Origin: Paenibacillus chitinolyticus NBRC 15660
Lineage (GTDB): Bacteria > Bacillota > Bacilli > Paenibacillales > NBRC-103111
NCBI RefSeq assembly: GCF_000739915.1
Contig: NZ_BBJT01000006.1
Location: forward strand, 334,143-398,142
Length of the DNA stretch: 64,000 nt
Direction of reading: 5' to 3'
In this document: positions 42,125 to 52,219 of the stretch, piece by piece
Layout: each line of letters begins with the position of its first letter
Numbering within the stretch: position 1 is the first letter of the stretch
Program-made: the position numbers and the translations under genes
Notes under the pieces: model-generated
Seen by the model: only the letters and a program-made list of their open reading frames with translations
Database searches by the model: none
What the model was told of the DNA's origin: nothing

Positions 42125-43924
42125 TTACGGATGAATCACCGGAAGCTCGATAATAAATTCCGTGCCGTAGCCGACCTCGCTCTCGACCCGGATCGTTCCG
42201 TGATGCATCTCTACCAGATGCTTCACAATCGACAGCCCGAGGCCCGTTCCGCCTGAACTGCGGGAGCGTGCTTTGTCCACCCGGTAAAATCTTTCGAAAA
42301 TTCGCGGAAGATCCTTTTTCGGAATTCCGATCCCCGTATCTTTAATGGATATCCGGATCCGCTCGTCCTCTCCATCGGTTCCCGATCCCGCGAGTTCGGC
42401 CGAGACCGAGACCCGGCCGCCTTCCGGCGTATAATTGATTCCGTTCGCCATCAGATTGATCAGAATCTGCCTCAGGCGGTCTTCATCCGCTTCCAGGAAC
42501 AGCGCTTCATCCACATTCATGCTGAGCGCGATCTTCTTCTTGTCCGCCTCCGCTTTCATCATGTCTAGCGATTTTTGAATGATGCTTTGGAGATGAGTCG
42601 GCGACAACTGCAGAGGAATTCTCTTCGATTCGATTTTCGACAGCTCCAGAATATCCCCGACCAGCCGGTTGAGCCGCTCGCTTTCGTCGAAAATAATTTG
42701 CAGGAACGACCTCGCCGTTTCCTTGTCATCCAGCGCTCCGGCCAGCAGCGTTTCGGAAAAACCTTTCACCGCCGCAATCGGCGTTTTCAGCTCATGGGAC
42801 ACGTTCGCGACAAATTCGCTGCGCATCCGCTCCAGCCGCCGCATCGCCGTTATATCGTGGAGAACGACGAGCACGCCCGACCATTCTCCATCCGCTTGCG
42901 AGATAGGGCTCAAGTTGATTTCCAGAATCCGTTCCGACGGATAATAGAAAATGATTTCTTCGCGGATAGGCTCGTTCGTTTCGATGCATTCCTGAATGAG
43001 ACGCGTCAGCTCGAACTGCTGCTTCGCTTCGTCGTACTTTTTTCCATACAATTCATTGGAAGAAAAACCGAGAATATCTTCGGCCGAACGGTTCACGAGC
43101 ACGATTCTCTGGTCGCGGTCTACCATCAGAATACCGCTTCCCATATTCTCCAGTACGCCTTTGAGGCGGCCTTCGTTCTCGAGAATACGGTTCATCTGCA
43201 TATGCAGACTGTCCGCCATCCGGTTGATAGCCTGACCCAACTGGCCCACTTCGTCCAAGCTTTTCGTTTCCACACGCGCTTTATAGTTACGGTTGGTAAT
43301 CTGCTTCGCCACATTCGTTATGTTCTCGATCGGACGGGTCAGCCCCCTGGCAATCCGGTAGCTGGTCACACCCGCAATTAGGAACAGGATCCCCAGACCG
43401 ATAAGAAGGAAGAGCCATAAATGGCGGATCGTATTCTCCACCTGCTCGAGGCTTATGGCCAGACGCAGATATCCCGTTTTCTCTCCGCCCGCTGTCTTTA
43501 CCGGGATCGCCGCATACAGCATGTTACGTTTAAGCGTATCGCTGTACCGGATCGCGTATCCCACGCCTTCCCGGTTTGCCTCCTGAATTTCGCTGCGGCC
43601 CGCGTGGTTGTCCAGTTCTTCGGGATTTTCATCCGAATCTCCCAGCACCTTGCCGTCTTCCCGGATATACGTCACTCGGGCATCCGTAAATTCCTTCAGC
43701 CGCTTCGTCTGGGACGTATAATACGGCACAAGGAAAGCCAAGTCTCCGGCCTTGTTCCAGTCGCCGGTCATTTCGATCACTCGAAGTTCGCGCACCAGAT
43801 TGGCTTCCAGCTCCTTGATATGTGAATCTTCCAGCAGCTTTGCCATGAAAATGCCGGCGATCAGCATGGAAACTCCGATCATCAGCATAAGAATCAATGT
43901 CAAGCGGGCTCTGAATTTGAGCAT
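42125..43924 (-). CDS. phoR: Phosphate-sensor histidine kinase PhoR
   Basis: This 599-residue kinase has two membrane segments (about 8-28 and 165-187) flanking an extracytoplasmic PAS-like domain. A HAMP domain (LTRPIENITNVAKQITNRNY) and a cytoplasmic PAS domain (VLENMGSGILMVDRDQRIVL) follow. The phosphoacceptor is H377 in NVSHELKTPIAAVKGFSETL. ATPase boxes are NLMANGINYT, DTGIGIPKKD and GGTGLGLSIV. Architecture and length match Bacillus PhoR. It is transcribed from its own PhoP-box-bearing promoter, and phoP starts 127 bp downstream behind a separate promoter. Confidence 0.9.
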   Translation of the reverse strand: MLKFRARLTLILMLMIGVSMLIAGIFMAKLLEDSHIKELEANLVRELRVIEMTGDWNKAGDLAFLVPYYTSQTKRLKEFTDARVTYIREDGKVLGDSDENPEELDNHAGRSEIQEANREGVGYAIRYSDTLKRNMLYAAIPVKTAGGEKTGYLRLAISLEQVENTIRHLWLFLLIGLGILFLIAGVTSYRIARGLTRPIENITNVAKQITNRNYKARVETKSLDEVGQLGQAINRMADSLHMQMNRILENEGRLKGVLENMGSGILMVDRDQRIVLVNRSAEDILGFSSNELYGKKYDEAKQQFELTRLIQECIETNEPIREEIIFYYPSERILEINLSPISQADGEWSGVLVVLHDITAMRRLERMRSEFVANVSHELKTPIAAVKGFSETLLAGALDDKETARSFLQIIFDESERLNRLVGDILELSKIESKRIPLQLSPTHLQSIIQKSLDMMKAEADKKKIALSMNVDEALFLEADEDRLRQILINLMANGINYTPEGGRVSVSAELAGSGTDGEDERIRISIKDTGIGIPKKDLPRIFERFYRVDKARSRSSGGTGLGLSIVKHLVEMHHGTIRVESEVGYGTEFIIELPVIHP

Positions 43925-43988
43925 AAGTTTACCTTCACTCCAAACATGAGGTCATCATAACGGTTTTCTTCAGGAGATCAATCCTTAG

Positions 43989-44031
43989 TGTACGCTTCCC
44001 CCGCACGTAAAAAAAGTAAAGATTATGTAAA
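43989..44031 (-). promoter_or_regulatory. PhoP boxes and -10 element of phoR
   Basis: TTTACA (44031-44026) and TTTACT (44020-44015) on the minus strand are spaced exactly 11 bp. TACACT at 43994-43989 could be the -10 element. The phoR start is 65 bp further downstream. Confidence 0.55.
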
Positions 44032-44063
44032 GAAGTGCCGCAGAACAGGCATTAAACGCATGC

Positions 44064-44091
44064 AAAAAAACCGGAGGCTTCCCGCCTCCGG
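44064..44091 (-). terminator. Terminator of the class I fumarase gene
   Basis: CCGGAGGC (44071-44078) pairs with GCCTCCGG (44084-44091). The minus-strand T tract is at 44070-44064. Confidence 0.8.
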
Positions 44092-44204
44092 CCCGGCGGG
44101 CAGAAGGCTTCCACCCGCGAAATAAGTCCGTTTATGAATTTTTTTAAAATCCGCATGAACAAATCGCTCTATCCCCGGATACAACCGGCACGAAGCCCCG
44201 TTTT

Positions 44205-44287
44205 CACGAACGACATGCCTTTATTGTCTATCTATCGCGAACGACAGGCCTTATTGCCCGAGTCCATGCAAACGACCGGCCTACCTC
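44205..44287. repeat. Degenerate direct repeats downstream of fumarase
   Basis: CGAACGACATGCCTTTATTG (44207-44226) recurs in altered form at about 44239-44257 and 44269-44283. The spacing is about 31-32 bp. Nothing coding is seen between 44092 and 44303. Confidence 0.4.
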
Positions 44288-44303
44288 CCGCCCATAAGTA
44301 AAC

Positions 44304-45887
44304 TTAGGCGAAAACGGGCTCCTTGAACTGCTCCAGTTTTTGCAGCGAATTTTTCTCTACATCCGCATGGAGACTGTTTCCGTGAGAATCCATCGTTACG
44401 ATGGCCGCAAAACCCTCGGTCTGCAGGTGCCACATGGCTTCCGGAATCCCGAATTCCATAAAGTCCACGCCTTCGACTTTTTTGAAGCATCTCGCATAGT
44501 ATTGCGCGGCTCCGCCGATCGCATTCAGATAGACCCCGCCATGCTCCTTCAGGGCAGCCAGCGTTTTGGGGCCCATGCCGCCCTTACCGATGACGGCGCG
44601 AATGCCGAACTTCTTAATGATATCCCCTTGGTAAGGTTCCTCGCGGATACTCGTGGTAGGGCCTGCCGCTCTCACTTTCCAGTTACCCGCTTGATCTTTA
44701 CTCATAACCGGCCCGCAGTGATAAATGGCCGCACCGTTCAGATCGACCGGCGAGTCGTGATCCATCAAATATTTATGAAGCGCGTCGCGTCCGGTATGCA
44801 TCATTCCGTTGATGATGACCACGTCGCCCACTTTCAACTGGCGGATCTGCTCTTCGCTGATCGGCGTTTGCAGAACGATCTCACGACGCTCGTCAGACTC
44901 GTCGGCATCGGGAGCGGCAGCTACGGCCTCTGGCTGCGAAGCTTCCGCTGCAGCTACCGGCTGAGTCGCCTCGTTCATCGGCTGGTCGGAACCGCGCTCA
45001 TACACCCAATCCTCGATTTCGCCGGTTTGAGCGTTCAGGACAACCCCTTGGCGGCGGTAGGCCCAGCAGTTATATGCAACCGAAACGAAGAAACTTGCAG
45101 GAAGACGGTTCATAACACCAACCTTGCATCCGAGCAGCGTAACTTGGCCGCCGAAGCCCATCGTACCGATGCCCAGCTTGTTGGCGTTCTCCATCACGTA
45201 ATCTTCCAGCTTGCGGAGATCTTCGTTCGGATTCACATCGTCCAGGGAACGGAACAGTTGATGCTTGGCCAGCTCGTAGCCGGTCGTGCGGTCGCCCCCG
45301 ATGCCGACTCCGATCACACCCGCGCTGCAGCCTTGACCTTGCGCCTGATATACGGAATGCATGACGCATTTGCGGATTCCGTCCAGATCGCGTCCAGCTT
45401 TGCCCAGGCCGGGAATTTCCGCCGGGAGGCTGTACTGGATGTTTTTGTTCTCGCAGCCGCCGCCTTTCAGTATGAGCTTGACTTCGATATCGTCGCGTTC
45501 CCACTGCTCGAAGTGAATAACCGGTGTGCCTGGACCCAAGTTGTCGCCCGTGTTGGCGCCTGTCAGGGAATCGACCGAATTCGTCCGTAATTTACTGTCT
45601 GTGGTCGCTTGAGCGACGGCTTCACGGATTTGACGCTTCATCGTGATTTGGTCAGCTCCGACCGGACAGTGTATAATAAACGTAGGCATTCCCGTATCTT
45701 GGCAAATCGGTGATACGTTCGTTTCCGCCATCTCGATGTTTTGCGCAATGGTGCTTAACGAAAGCGCCGCACGAGTTCCCTTATCCTCCAGGGACTGGGC
45801 ATTGCGGATCGCCCGGCGGACGTCGGCCGGAAGGTTAGTGGACGTTTCCACGATCAAATCGTATACACTTTGTAGAAAATGCTGCAT
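44304..45887 (-). CDS. Class I (iron-sulfur) fumarate hydratase, fused alpha/beta form
   Basis: This 527-residue enzyme combines the alpha-type Fe-S hydro-lyase domain (1-~295) and the beta-type domain (~345-527), joined by an Ala/Glu/Pro-rich linker. Cluster cysteines are seen in PICQDTGMPTF, LKGGGCENKN and GQGCSAGVIGVGIGGD. The beta part has INGMMHTGRDALHKY and VIGKGGMGPKTL. It interconverts fumarate and malate. The next upstream TCA-cycle genes on this strand are mdh-icd-citZ, separated by three unrelated genes. The ATG follows GGAGAGGAG. Confidence 0.92.
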   Translation of the reverse strand: MQHFLQSVYDLIVETSTNLPADVRRAIRNAQSLEDKGTRAALSLSTIAQNIEMAETNVSPICQDTGMPTFIIHCPVGADQITMKRQIREAVAQATTDSKLRTNSVDSLTGANTGDNLGPGTPVIHFEQWERDDIEVKLILKGGGCENKNIQYSLPAEIPGLGKAGRDLDGIRKCVMHSVYQAQGQGCSAGVIGVGIGGDRTTGYELAKHQLFRSLDDVNPNEDLRKLEDYVMENANKLGIGTMGFGGQVTLLGCKVGVMNRLPASFFVSVAYNCWAYRRQGVVLNAQTGEIEDWVYERGSDQPMNEATQPVAAAEASQPEAVAAAPDADESDERREIVLQTPISEEQIRQLKVGDVVIINGMMHTGRDALHKYLMDHDSPVDLNGAAIYHCGPVMSKDQAGNWKVRAAGPTTSIREEPYQGDIIKKFGIRAVIGKGGMGPKTLAALKEHGGVYLNAIGGAAQYYARCFKKVEGVDFMEFGIPEAMWHLQTEGFAAIVTMDSHGNSLHADVEKNSLQKLEQFKEPVFA

Positions 45888-46039
45888 GGTGTTAATCTCC
45901 TCTCCTCTTGTCGCATCAGAACAACTGTAAGACCGTGATTTCTGTGGTAGTCACCGCTATTCTTACTATGCTTTAATTATAACACACCGTTCACGCCGCT
46001 TGTTACCACGGAAATATGATACAAGGAGCATGGCCATTC

Positions 46040-47221
46040 ATGTACAAAAGACTTCTGAGCGCGCTGCTGCTTGCCGTTTTCGGGCTTAGCGCGCTGCTGA
46101 TACCGACCGGTGCCGACCGGTACCAAATGTGGTACAAGGATCAGGTAGCCGTACTGATGTACCACCACATCCATGATCAGGACACTAGCAGCAGCACCAT
46201 TACAAGCAAGCTGTTCCGCGATCAGATGAACTATTTACTCGCCAAAGGCTACCATTTTATTACACTGCAGGAATTCAAACAATATCTGGCGGGTGCGAGC
46301 GTCCCGGATAATGCCGTTCTCGTCACTTTCGACGATGGTTATGAGAGCGTGTATTCGCACGCCTATCCCGTACTGAAGGAATTGAAAATTCCCGCCGTCA
46401 ACTTCATCATTACCGAAACGCTAGCCGATCCCAAAGGGACCATGATTCCGTCCATGTCCAAGGAAGAACTGACCCGGATGTCGCACGAGACGAATTTTAT
46501 CGAAAATCAGTGCCACACCAACGCTTCCCACCGGAAGCTGGACAGCGGGGAAGCCGCCCTCGTCGGCCGCGAAACGGTAAACGGCGTTCAGGAAACGGAC
46601 GAGCAGTACCGCAGCCGGATTTATAACGATGCCGCCGCCTGCGCATCCAACCTGTCTCCGCTGCAGGAGCTGCCCGTCGATACGGTAGCCTACCCTTACG
46701 GCATCATCGCGGACGAAGGCGCGGAGATGTACAGCAAAGCCGGCTTCCGCTACGGCTTTACGATCATCCCGCAGATGGCGACCCGCGATGCCGACCGGAT
46801 GCATATTCCGCGGATCAATGCGGGAAGCCCGTGGATCACGCCGGAGCGGCTGCACACGACGCTCAAACGCCGGGCGGTCGCCCAGTCTCAGACGTCCGAT
46901 TCCGTACGTCTGACGGAGGCCGTCGATCATCTGGGCGGTGCCGTTACCGACGATGGGCAATCGGTGACGATCCGCTCGGACAACCGCGTCTTCTCGGGTT
47001 CGATCGGCAGCCGCCGGTTTAAATCCGCTTCCTCGGTCGTCGAGCTGTCCGAACCCGTACGCCGCGAGCACGGCGAGCTGGTCATCGGCCTGTCGGATCT
47101 GGAGCGGTTGCTCGGGCGCGAAGTGACCTACAACCGCTCTACCGGCCAGATCTATTGGCGGCAGGAACCCCGAATCCTGACATCCCAAGACAGTAAGAGT
47201 CATCAGGGAGGAACTCCGTAA
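46040..47221 (+). CDS. Exported polysaccharide deacetylase family protein
   Basis: This 393-residue protein has an N-terminal signal or anchor (LLSALLLAVFGLSALLIPTG) and a NodB domain. Motifs are VTFDDGYESVYSHAYPVLKE (metal and base aspartates) and CHTNASHR (the H-[ST]-x3-H metal motif). The C-terminal ~90 residues (VTDDGQSVTIRSDNRVFSGS, LSDLERLLGREVTYNR) resemble copper-amine-oxidase N-terminal-like stalk domains. ATG 46040 is chosen because AAGGAG lies just upstream. It probably removes acetyl groups from peptidoglycan or another surface glycan. It runs 1 bp before the YfbR-like gene, so both are likely co-transcribed. Confidence 0.9.
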   Translation: MYKRLLSALLLAVFGLSALLIPTGADRYQMWYKDQVAVLMYHHIHDQDTSSSTITSKLFRDQMNYLLAKGYHFITLQEFKQYLAGASVPDNAVLVTFDDGYESVYSHAYPVLKELKIPAVNFIITETLADPKGTMIPSMSKEELTRMSHETNFIENQCHTNASHRKLDSGEAALVGRETVNGVQETDEQYRSRIYNDAAACASNLSPLQELPVDTVAYPYGIIADEGAEMYSKAGFRYGFTIIPQMATRDADRMHIPRINAGSPWITPERLHTTLKRRAVAQSQTSDSVRLTEAVDHLGGAVTDDGQSVTIRSDNRVFSGSIGSRRFKSASSVVELSEPVRREHGELVIGLSDLERLLGREVTYNRSTGQIYWRQEPRILTSQDSKSHQGGTP

Positions 47222-47222
47222 G

Positions 47223-47804
47223 ATGGAACATCATTTTTTCGCCTACTTGTACCGGATGCGCTACATAGAAAGATGGAGCCTGATGCGGAGCACGGTGCGG
47301 GAGAACGTGGCGGAACATTCCTTCCACGTCTCTCTTCTCACCCACGTGCTCTGCACCATCGGCAACGAAGTGTTCGGCCGAAGCTGGCCGACCGACCGCG
47401 TCGTATCCATGGCTTTGTTCCATGATGCGACGGAAGTCATCACCGGCGATATTCCTACGCCGGTGAAACATCACAATCCGCACATTCTGCGGAATTTCCG
47501 CGAGCTGGAGCAGTTGGCGGCCGACAAGCTCGTCCAGATGATCCCGGACGAGCTCCGGCATGCTTACGAGCCGCTTATACTCGGTCCGGCGGACCCCGAG
47601 CTTGCGCGGATTGTCAAAGCTGCGGATCTGCTGGACGCCTACCTCAAATGCGCCGCCGAGCTGTCGGCGGGCAACCGGGAGTTCGGCACCGCCAAGAAGC
47701 AGATCGAGCAGTCCATCACGGAGCTGAACATGCCGGAAGTCGATTACTTCCTGACGCGTCTCGCTCCGAGCCTGGAGAAAACCCTAGACGAGCTGTCCGA
47801 TTAA
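47223..47804 (+). CDS. yfbR: HD-domain 5'-deoxynucleotidase, YfbR type
   Basis: This 193-residue HD phosphohydrolase shows RYIERWSLMRSTVRENVAEH, HSFHVSLLTHVL, the catalytic ALFHDATEVITGDIPTPVKH and a final AADLLDAYLKC. E. coli YfbR dephosphorylates dNMPs, which fits the length here (199 in E. coli). The ATG lies 1 nt after the deacetylase stop. The C-terminal coding sequence overlaps the terminator stem. Confidence 0.9.
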   Translation: MEHHFFAYLYRMRYIERWSLMRSTVRENVAEHSFHVSLLTHVLCTIGNEVFGRSWPTDRVVSMALFHDATEVITGDIPTPVKHHNPHILRNFRELEQLAADKLVQMIPDELRHAYEPLILGPADPELARIVKAADLLDAYLKCAAELSAGNREFGTAKKQIEQSITELNMPEVDYFLTRLAPSLEKTLDELSD

Positions 47805-47828
47805 TTAACCGGACAGCTCGTTTTTTTT
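47788..47828 (+). terminator. Terminator overlapping the yfbR stop codon
   Basis: ACGAGCTGTCCG (47788-47799) pairs with CGGACAGCTCGT (47810-47821), followed by eight T residues. The stop codon lies in the loop. Confidence 0.9.
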
Positions 47829-47839
47829 GCTCGGACAGC

Positions 47840-47960
47840 TCGCATGCCTTTTTACTCCTGTCTCTCTCGCGCCTCTTTGCTCGGGCCTCTCGCGCCTTTT
47901 GCTCCGATCTCCCTTGCGCCTCTTTGCTCGCGCCTCTCGCGCCTCTTGCCTCTCGCACGC
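47840..47960. repeat. CT-rich low-complexity repeats downstream of yfbR
   Basis: Variants of CTCTCGCGCCTCTTTGCTCG recur about five to six times between 47840 and 47960. No gene covers this stretch. Confidence 0.6.
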
Positions 47961-47979
47961 CTCATCGCCGGCCGATCTC

Positions 47980-48405
47980 TCACAAAATCTGCGGAAATTT
48001 CTTCAGCACCAGAAGCAGCACAAAAGCCAGCCCCGCGGCCGCGCTGTACCAGAAAGCCTGGCGCATCGCTTCCGTCCGCCCGTTAATGACGCGGCGGAGG
48101 GCTACACCGAGCATACCTCCGGCGGCTCCGACTACAGTGAACAGCGTGATGACAGCCGTTATCCAGGCTGCCGAGTAAGTGCCCAGGCTGATCAGATAGC
48201 CGCCGGTTGCAAGCTGTGCCAGCAAAATCCACTGCCCGACCCGGTTCAGGTGCCGGATCAGCCTAAGCTGCCCCAGCCTGGCGTCCTCCGGCTGTTTCAG
48301 GCTGGAGTGCAGCAGAAGCGGAAGCAGCAGATAGAAGCCCAGCGTAATAGCTCCTGTCACGTGCAAAAATAATAAAGTTTGCAGAAATAGCACAATAAGA
48401 CCCAT
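47980..48405 (-). CDS. Four-helix membrane protein of unknown function
   Basis: This 141-residue integral membrane protein has about four helices (LIVLFLQTLLFLHVTGAITL, GQWILLAQLATGGYLISLGT, ITAVITLFTVVGAAGGMLGV, AGLAFVLLLVLKKFP). Histidine H15 near the start and a conserved-looking RHLNRVGQW are noted. It resembles small DUF2269-like membrane proteins, but I cannot assign it. It starts 99 bp downstream of mdh, beyond the mdh terminator. Confidence 0.7.
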   Translation of the reverse strand: MGLIVLFLQTLLFLHVTGAITLGFYLLLPLLLHSSLKQPEDARLGQLRLIRHLNRVGQWILLAQLATGGYLISLGTYSAAWITAVITLFTVVGAAGGMLGVALRRVINGRTEAMRQAFWYSAAAGLAFVLLLVLKKFPQIL

Positions 48406-48439
48406 CCTTCCGGAGTTCCACCCGTTTGAACCCGGGCAG

Positions 48440-48468
48440 AAGAAAAGAGCCGGATCGGCTCTTTTCTT
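48440..48468. terminator. Bidirectional terminator of the citZ-icd-mdh cluster
   Basis: AAGAAAAGAGCCG (48440-48452) and CGGCTCTTTTCTT (48456-48468) are perfect 13-bp arms around a 3-nt loop. Confidence 0.9.
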
Positions 48469-48503
48469 GAGTGTTCGGGTTATATACGGTAACCGGGCTT
48501 AAC

Positions 48504-49448
48504 TTAAGCGCCTGTTACGACTTTGATTACATTGCGAACGGAGTCCGCGGATTTGTCCAAAGCCGCTTTCTCTTCGCTTGTAAGTTCCAGCTCGAATACT
48601 TTCTCGATGCCGCTCGCGCCCAGCAGGGTCGGTACGCCCATGAACAGGTTGTCGTAGCCATACTCGCCTTGAAGGAGAGCGATAGCCGGAATAATGCGTT
48701 TTTTGTCTTTCAGGATAGCTTCTGCCATTTGAACCAGAGAAGCCGCCGGCGCGTAATATGCGCTGCCGTTGCCGAGCAGGTTCACGATTTCGCCGCCGCC
48801 CGTACGTGTGCGCTGTACGATTGCCTCGATGCGCTCCGAAGGGATCAGCTTCTCGATCGGAATACCGCCTACGTTGGAGTAACGAACGAGCGGAACCATA
48901 TCGTCGCCGTGGCCGCCAAGCACGAAGCCACGAACGTCTTCTACGGATACGTTCAGTTCTTGCGCGATAAACGTGCAGTAACGGGCTGTATCCAGAACGC
49001 CGGACTGGCCGATTACGCGGTTTTTCTCGAAGCCGAGTGCTTCATAAGCCACGTAAGTCATGGCATCAACCGGGTTGCTCAAGATAATAACGATGGAATC
49101 CGGGCAGTGTGTTTTCACGTTTTCGCAAACGGATCTTACGATTCCCGCATTGGTATTCACGAGGTCGTCACGGCTCATACCCGGTTTGCGGGCGATGCCT
49201 GCCGTAATGATCACGATATCGGAGCCGGCAGCGTCTTCGTAAGAAGAAGTGCCTACGATGTTGCTGTCAAACCCTTGGACGGGGCTAGCTTCCATCATAT
49301 CCAGCGCTTTACCTTTTGTCGGGTTTTCCAGCTGCGGAATATCAACGAGGACAACGTCACCCAGTTCTTTTTGAGCCAGCATAAGAGCCGTTGTCGCTCC
49401 TGTAAAACCTGCACCTACAACCGTAATTTTGTTGCGACGGATAGCCAT
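48504..49448 (-). CDS. mdh: Malate dehydrogenase
   Basis: The 314-residue LDH-like malate dehydrogenase oxidises malate to oxaloacetate with NAD. It has the Rossmann motif [20 protein letters not shown], the D in [20 protein letters not shown], the substrate loop [20 protein letters not shown] and the active-site histidine in [12 protein letters not shown]. It is the last gene of the citZ-icd-mdh cluster, as in Bacillus, 156 bp after icd. Confidence 0.97.
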   Translation of the reverse strand: MAIRRNKITVVGAGFTGATTALMLAQKELGDVVLVDIPQLENPTKGKALDMMEASPVQGFDSNIVGTSSYEDAAGSDIVIITAGIARKPGMSRDDLVNTNAGIVRSVCENVKTHCPDSIVIILSNPVDAMTYVAYEALGFEKNRVIGQSGVLDTARYCTFIAQELNVSVEDVRGFVLGGHGDDMVPLVRYSNVGGIPIEKLIPSERIEAIVQRTRTGGGEIVNLLGNGSAYYAPAASLVQMAEAILKDKKRIIPAIALLQGEYGYDNLFMGVPTLLGASGIEKVFELELTSEEKAALDKSADSVRNVIKVVTGA

Positions 49449-49604
49449 TTTTAGTTACCTCCTGGTCATTGTTGCACGCTTTGGACAAGCGGGCATGTTT
49501 TAGGAAAATGTAAAAAACAGCCTTACCCTTGTCGTCCCGGCAAATAGCCGGAACATGAAGGAATAGCCGGGCAAGCCCGGCTGGTCCTTTTATTCGTAAA
49601 ACAA

Positions 49605-50903
49605 TTAGCCCATGTGCTTGATGATTTCGTCGCCGAACTCGGAGCACTTGATTTTAGTCGCGCCGTCCATCAGACGTGCGAAGTCATAAGTAACGGTTTT
49701 CGCGTCGATTGCGGACTCGATACCTTTATAGATCAGGTCAGCCGCTTCCTGCCAGCCCAGGTGCTCAAGCATCATAACGCCGGACAGAATAACGGAACCC
49801 GGGTTAACCACGTCAAGTCCGGCATACTTCGGAGCCGTACCGTGAGTAGCTTCGAAAATAGCGTGGCCTGTCATGTAGTTAATGTTAGCTCCCGGTGCGA
49901 TACCGATACCGCCAACTTGTGCCGCCAGAGCGTCGGACAGGTAGTCGCCGTTCAGGTTCAGCGTTGCGATAACTTCAAAATCAGTCGGACGAGTCAGAAC
50001 TTGCTGCAGGGCGATGTCGGCAATCGCGTCTTTTACGACGATTTTGCCGGCTTCTTCGGCTTCTTTTTGAGCCTGGTTAGCAGCGTCGGTACCTTTCTCT
50101 TCTTTGATTCTGTCGTATTCGGTCCATGTGAATACTTTATCGCCGAACTCTTTCTCGGCAAGCGCGTAACCCCAGTTTTTGAAGGCACCTTCGGTGAACT
50201 TCATGATGTTGCCTTTGTGAACGAGGGTAACGCTCTTGCGACCGTGTTTGATTGCATATTCGATAGCCGCGCGGATCAGACGCTCGGAACCTTCTTTGGA
50301 AACCGGCTTGATGCCGATACCGGAAGTTTCAGGGAAGCGGATTTTGTTCGCGCCCATTTCGTTTTGCAGGAACTCGATGACTTTCTTCACTTCTGGGGAA
50401 CCTTCTTGATACTCGATACCCGCATAGATGTCTTCCGTGTTCTCACGGAAAATAACCATGTCAACCAGCTCAGGGTGTTTAACCGGGGAAGGCACACCGT
50501 TGAAGTAGCGAACAGGACGCAGGCAAGTGTACAGATCCAGTTCTTGACGAAGCGCCACGTTCAGGGAACGGATACCGCCGCCTACCGGTGTAGTCAGAGG
50601 TCCTTTGATGGCTACGATGTACTCGCGGATAGCTTCGAGCGTATCGTTCGGCAGCCAGCTGTTGTAAGTGTTGAAAGCTTTTTCGCCGGCAAATACTTCG
50701 TACCATGCGATTTTCTTCTCGCCTTTGTAGGCCTTCTCGACAGCCGCGTCCAGAACGCGTTGGGAAGCTGCCCAGATATCGGGACCTGTGCCGTCACCTT
50801 CGATGAACGGGATGATCGGGTTGTTCGGTACGTTCAGCTTACCGTTTTCAATCGTAATCGCTTGTCCTTCGGTAGGCAGTGCATAATTTTCAAATTTCGG
50901 CAT
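49605..50903 (-). CDS. icd: NADP-dependent isocitrate dehydrogenase
   Basis: This 432-residue enzyme has [20 protein letters not shown], the isocitrate-binding loop [37 protein letters not shown] and [20 protein letters not shown]. The conserved [20 protein letters not shown] metal-binding segment is also present. The NADP-type residues in [17 protein letters not shown] fit the bacterial NADP enzyme. It is the second gene of the cluster, 148 bp after citZ. Confidence 0.97.
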   Translation of the reverse strand: MPKFENYALPTEGQAITIENGKLNVPNNPIIPFIEGDGTGPDIWAASQRVLDAAVEKAYKGEKKIAWYEVFAGEKAFNTYNSWLPNDTLEAIREYIVAIKGPLTTPVGGGIRSLNVALRQELDLYTCLRPVRYFNGVPSPVKHPELVDMVIFRENTEDIYAGIEYQEGSPEVKKVIEFLQNEMGANKIRFPETSGIGIKPVSKEGSERLIRAAIEYAIKHGRKSVTLVHKGNIMKFTEGAFKNWGYALAEKEFGDKVFTWTEYDRIKEEKGTDAANQAQKEAEEAGKIVVKDAIADIALQQVLTRPTDFEVIATLNLNGDYLSDALAAQVGGIGIAPGANINYMTGHAIFEATHGTAPKYAGLDVVNPGSVILSGVMMLEHLGWQEAADLIYKGIESAIDAKTVTYDFARLMDGATKIKCSEFGDEIIKHMG

Positions 50904-51051
50904 GTAAATATCCTCCTAATCGATTATAAGATCATAGTTGCGCACCCGGTTTAACCGCGGGCGCACGCAAAGAGAAAGCCGGATTGTCCGGGCGGGGGAT
51001 GGCTCAGCCATTTCTCCCGCTGCCGCCCGTCTTCATTGCCGGCCTGCTTAA

Positions 51052-52164
51052 TTAACGTTCTTCGATCGGAATGTACTTCTGATTCGTAGGGCCTGTGTAT
51101 TCGGCGCGAGGACGGATCAGACGGTTGTTGTCGTATTGCTCCAAGATGTGAGCAGTCCAGCCGGATGTGCGGCTGATGGCGAAAATCGGCGTGAACAGAT
51201 CACGAGGGATTTTCAAGGACGTATAAACGGAAGCGGAGTAGAAGTCGACGTTCGGCTTCAAACCTTTCAGGCTTGTTACCAGCTCGTCGATCTGAATGGA
51301 CATTTGGTACCACTTGCCAAGACCCGTCGATTCCGTCAGCTGCTGGGACATCTTCTGCAGATGCTTCGCGCGCGGATCGCCGTTCTTGTAAACGCGGTGT
51401 CCGAAGCCCATAACCTTCTCTTTGTTCTCCAGCATCTTGTTGATGTAAGGAACGACGTTATCCACTTCGCCGATATCCTCGAGCATCGCCATTACGGCTT
51501 CATTCGCGCCGCCGTGCAGAGGCCCTTTGAGGGTGCCGATTGCGGAAGTGATGCCGGAGTAGATGTCCGTCAGCGTCGCCACGGTTACGCGTGCCGCGAA
51601 CGTGGAAGCGTTAAGCTCATGGTCGGCATGAAGCACAAGCGCCTTATCCAAAGCTGTGATAGCGGTTTCATCCGGCTCTTCTCCAGTAAGCATATAGAGG
51701 AAGTTTGCAGCCAGGGACGGGTATCCTTTGGAAGCAAGAGGCTCTTTGCCTGCACGGATGCGGGCGAAAGCCGCAATAATCGTCGGAATTTGCGCTTGAA
51801 GCTTGATCGCCTTGCGAACGTTGGATTCGCGGCTCATCTCGTTAGCTTCTTTATCATACAAAGCAAGAGCGGATACAGCCGTACGGAGCGCTGCCATCGC
51901 GTTTGTATCGGAAGGATACAATTTAATTTGTTCAAGAACCTGATCCGGAATGGAAGAACTCGCATTTAAATCGCTGCGGAGCTGGTCCAACTCGGCCTGA
52001 TTGGGCAATTTGCCGAACCAGAGCAGGTAAATGACTTCTTCAAAGGAGGCATTCTCCGCCAAATCATCGATATCTAGACCGCGATAAGTTAACACACCGT
52101 CCACGATGGAGCTGATCGACGATGTTGTGGCAACAATACCTTCCAAGCCTTTGGTAGCTGTCAT
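51052..52164 (-). CDS. citZ: Citrate synthase
   Basis: This 370-residue type I-short citrate synthase condenses acetyl-CoA and oxaloacetate. Catalytic residues are H in LHADHELNASTFAAR, H in VMGFGHRVYKNGDPRAKHLQ and D in KPNVDFYSASVYTSLKIPRD. The first gene of the TCA cluster, it is preceded by a good ribosome site (AAGGAGAGG) and a CcpC-like operator. Bacillus citZ is repressed by CcpC and CcpA; only the former site is visible here. Confidence 0.97.
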   Translation of the reverse strand: MTATKGLEGIVATTSSISSIVDGVLTYRGLDIDDLAENASFEEVIYLLWFGKLPNQAELDQLRSDLNASSSIPDQVLEQIKLYPSDTNAMAALRTAVSALALYDKEANEMSRESNVRKAIKLQAQIPTIIAAFARIRAGKEPLASKGYPSLAANFLYMLTGEEPDETAITALDKALVLHADHELNASTFAARVTVATLTDIYSGITSAIGTLKGPLHGGANEAVMAMLEDIGEVDNVVPYINKMLENKEKVMGFGHRVYKNGDPRAKHLQKMSQQLTESTGLGKWYQMSIQIDELVTSLKGLKPNVDFYSASVYTSLKIPRDLFTPIFAISRTSGWTAHILEQYDNNRLIRPRAEYTGPTNQKYIPIEER

Positions 52165-52219
52165 GGAAACCTCTCCTTATTTCACTGGATTGACAAAAAC
52201 TGCGTTAGCTTTCTTACTA

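Noticed and set aside
49563..49582. AGCCGGGC/GCCCGGCT hairpin between icd and mdh
   Set aside because: No T tract on the minus strand, so it is not a clear terminator; may be a processing site but unsupported.
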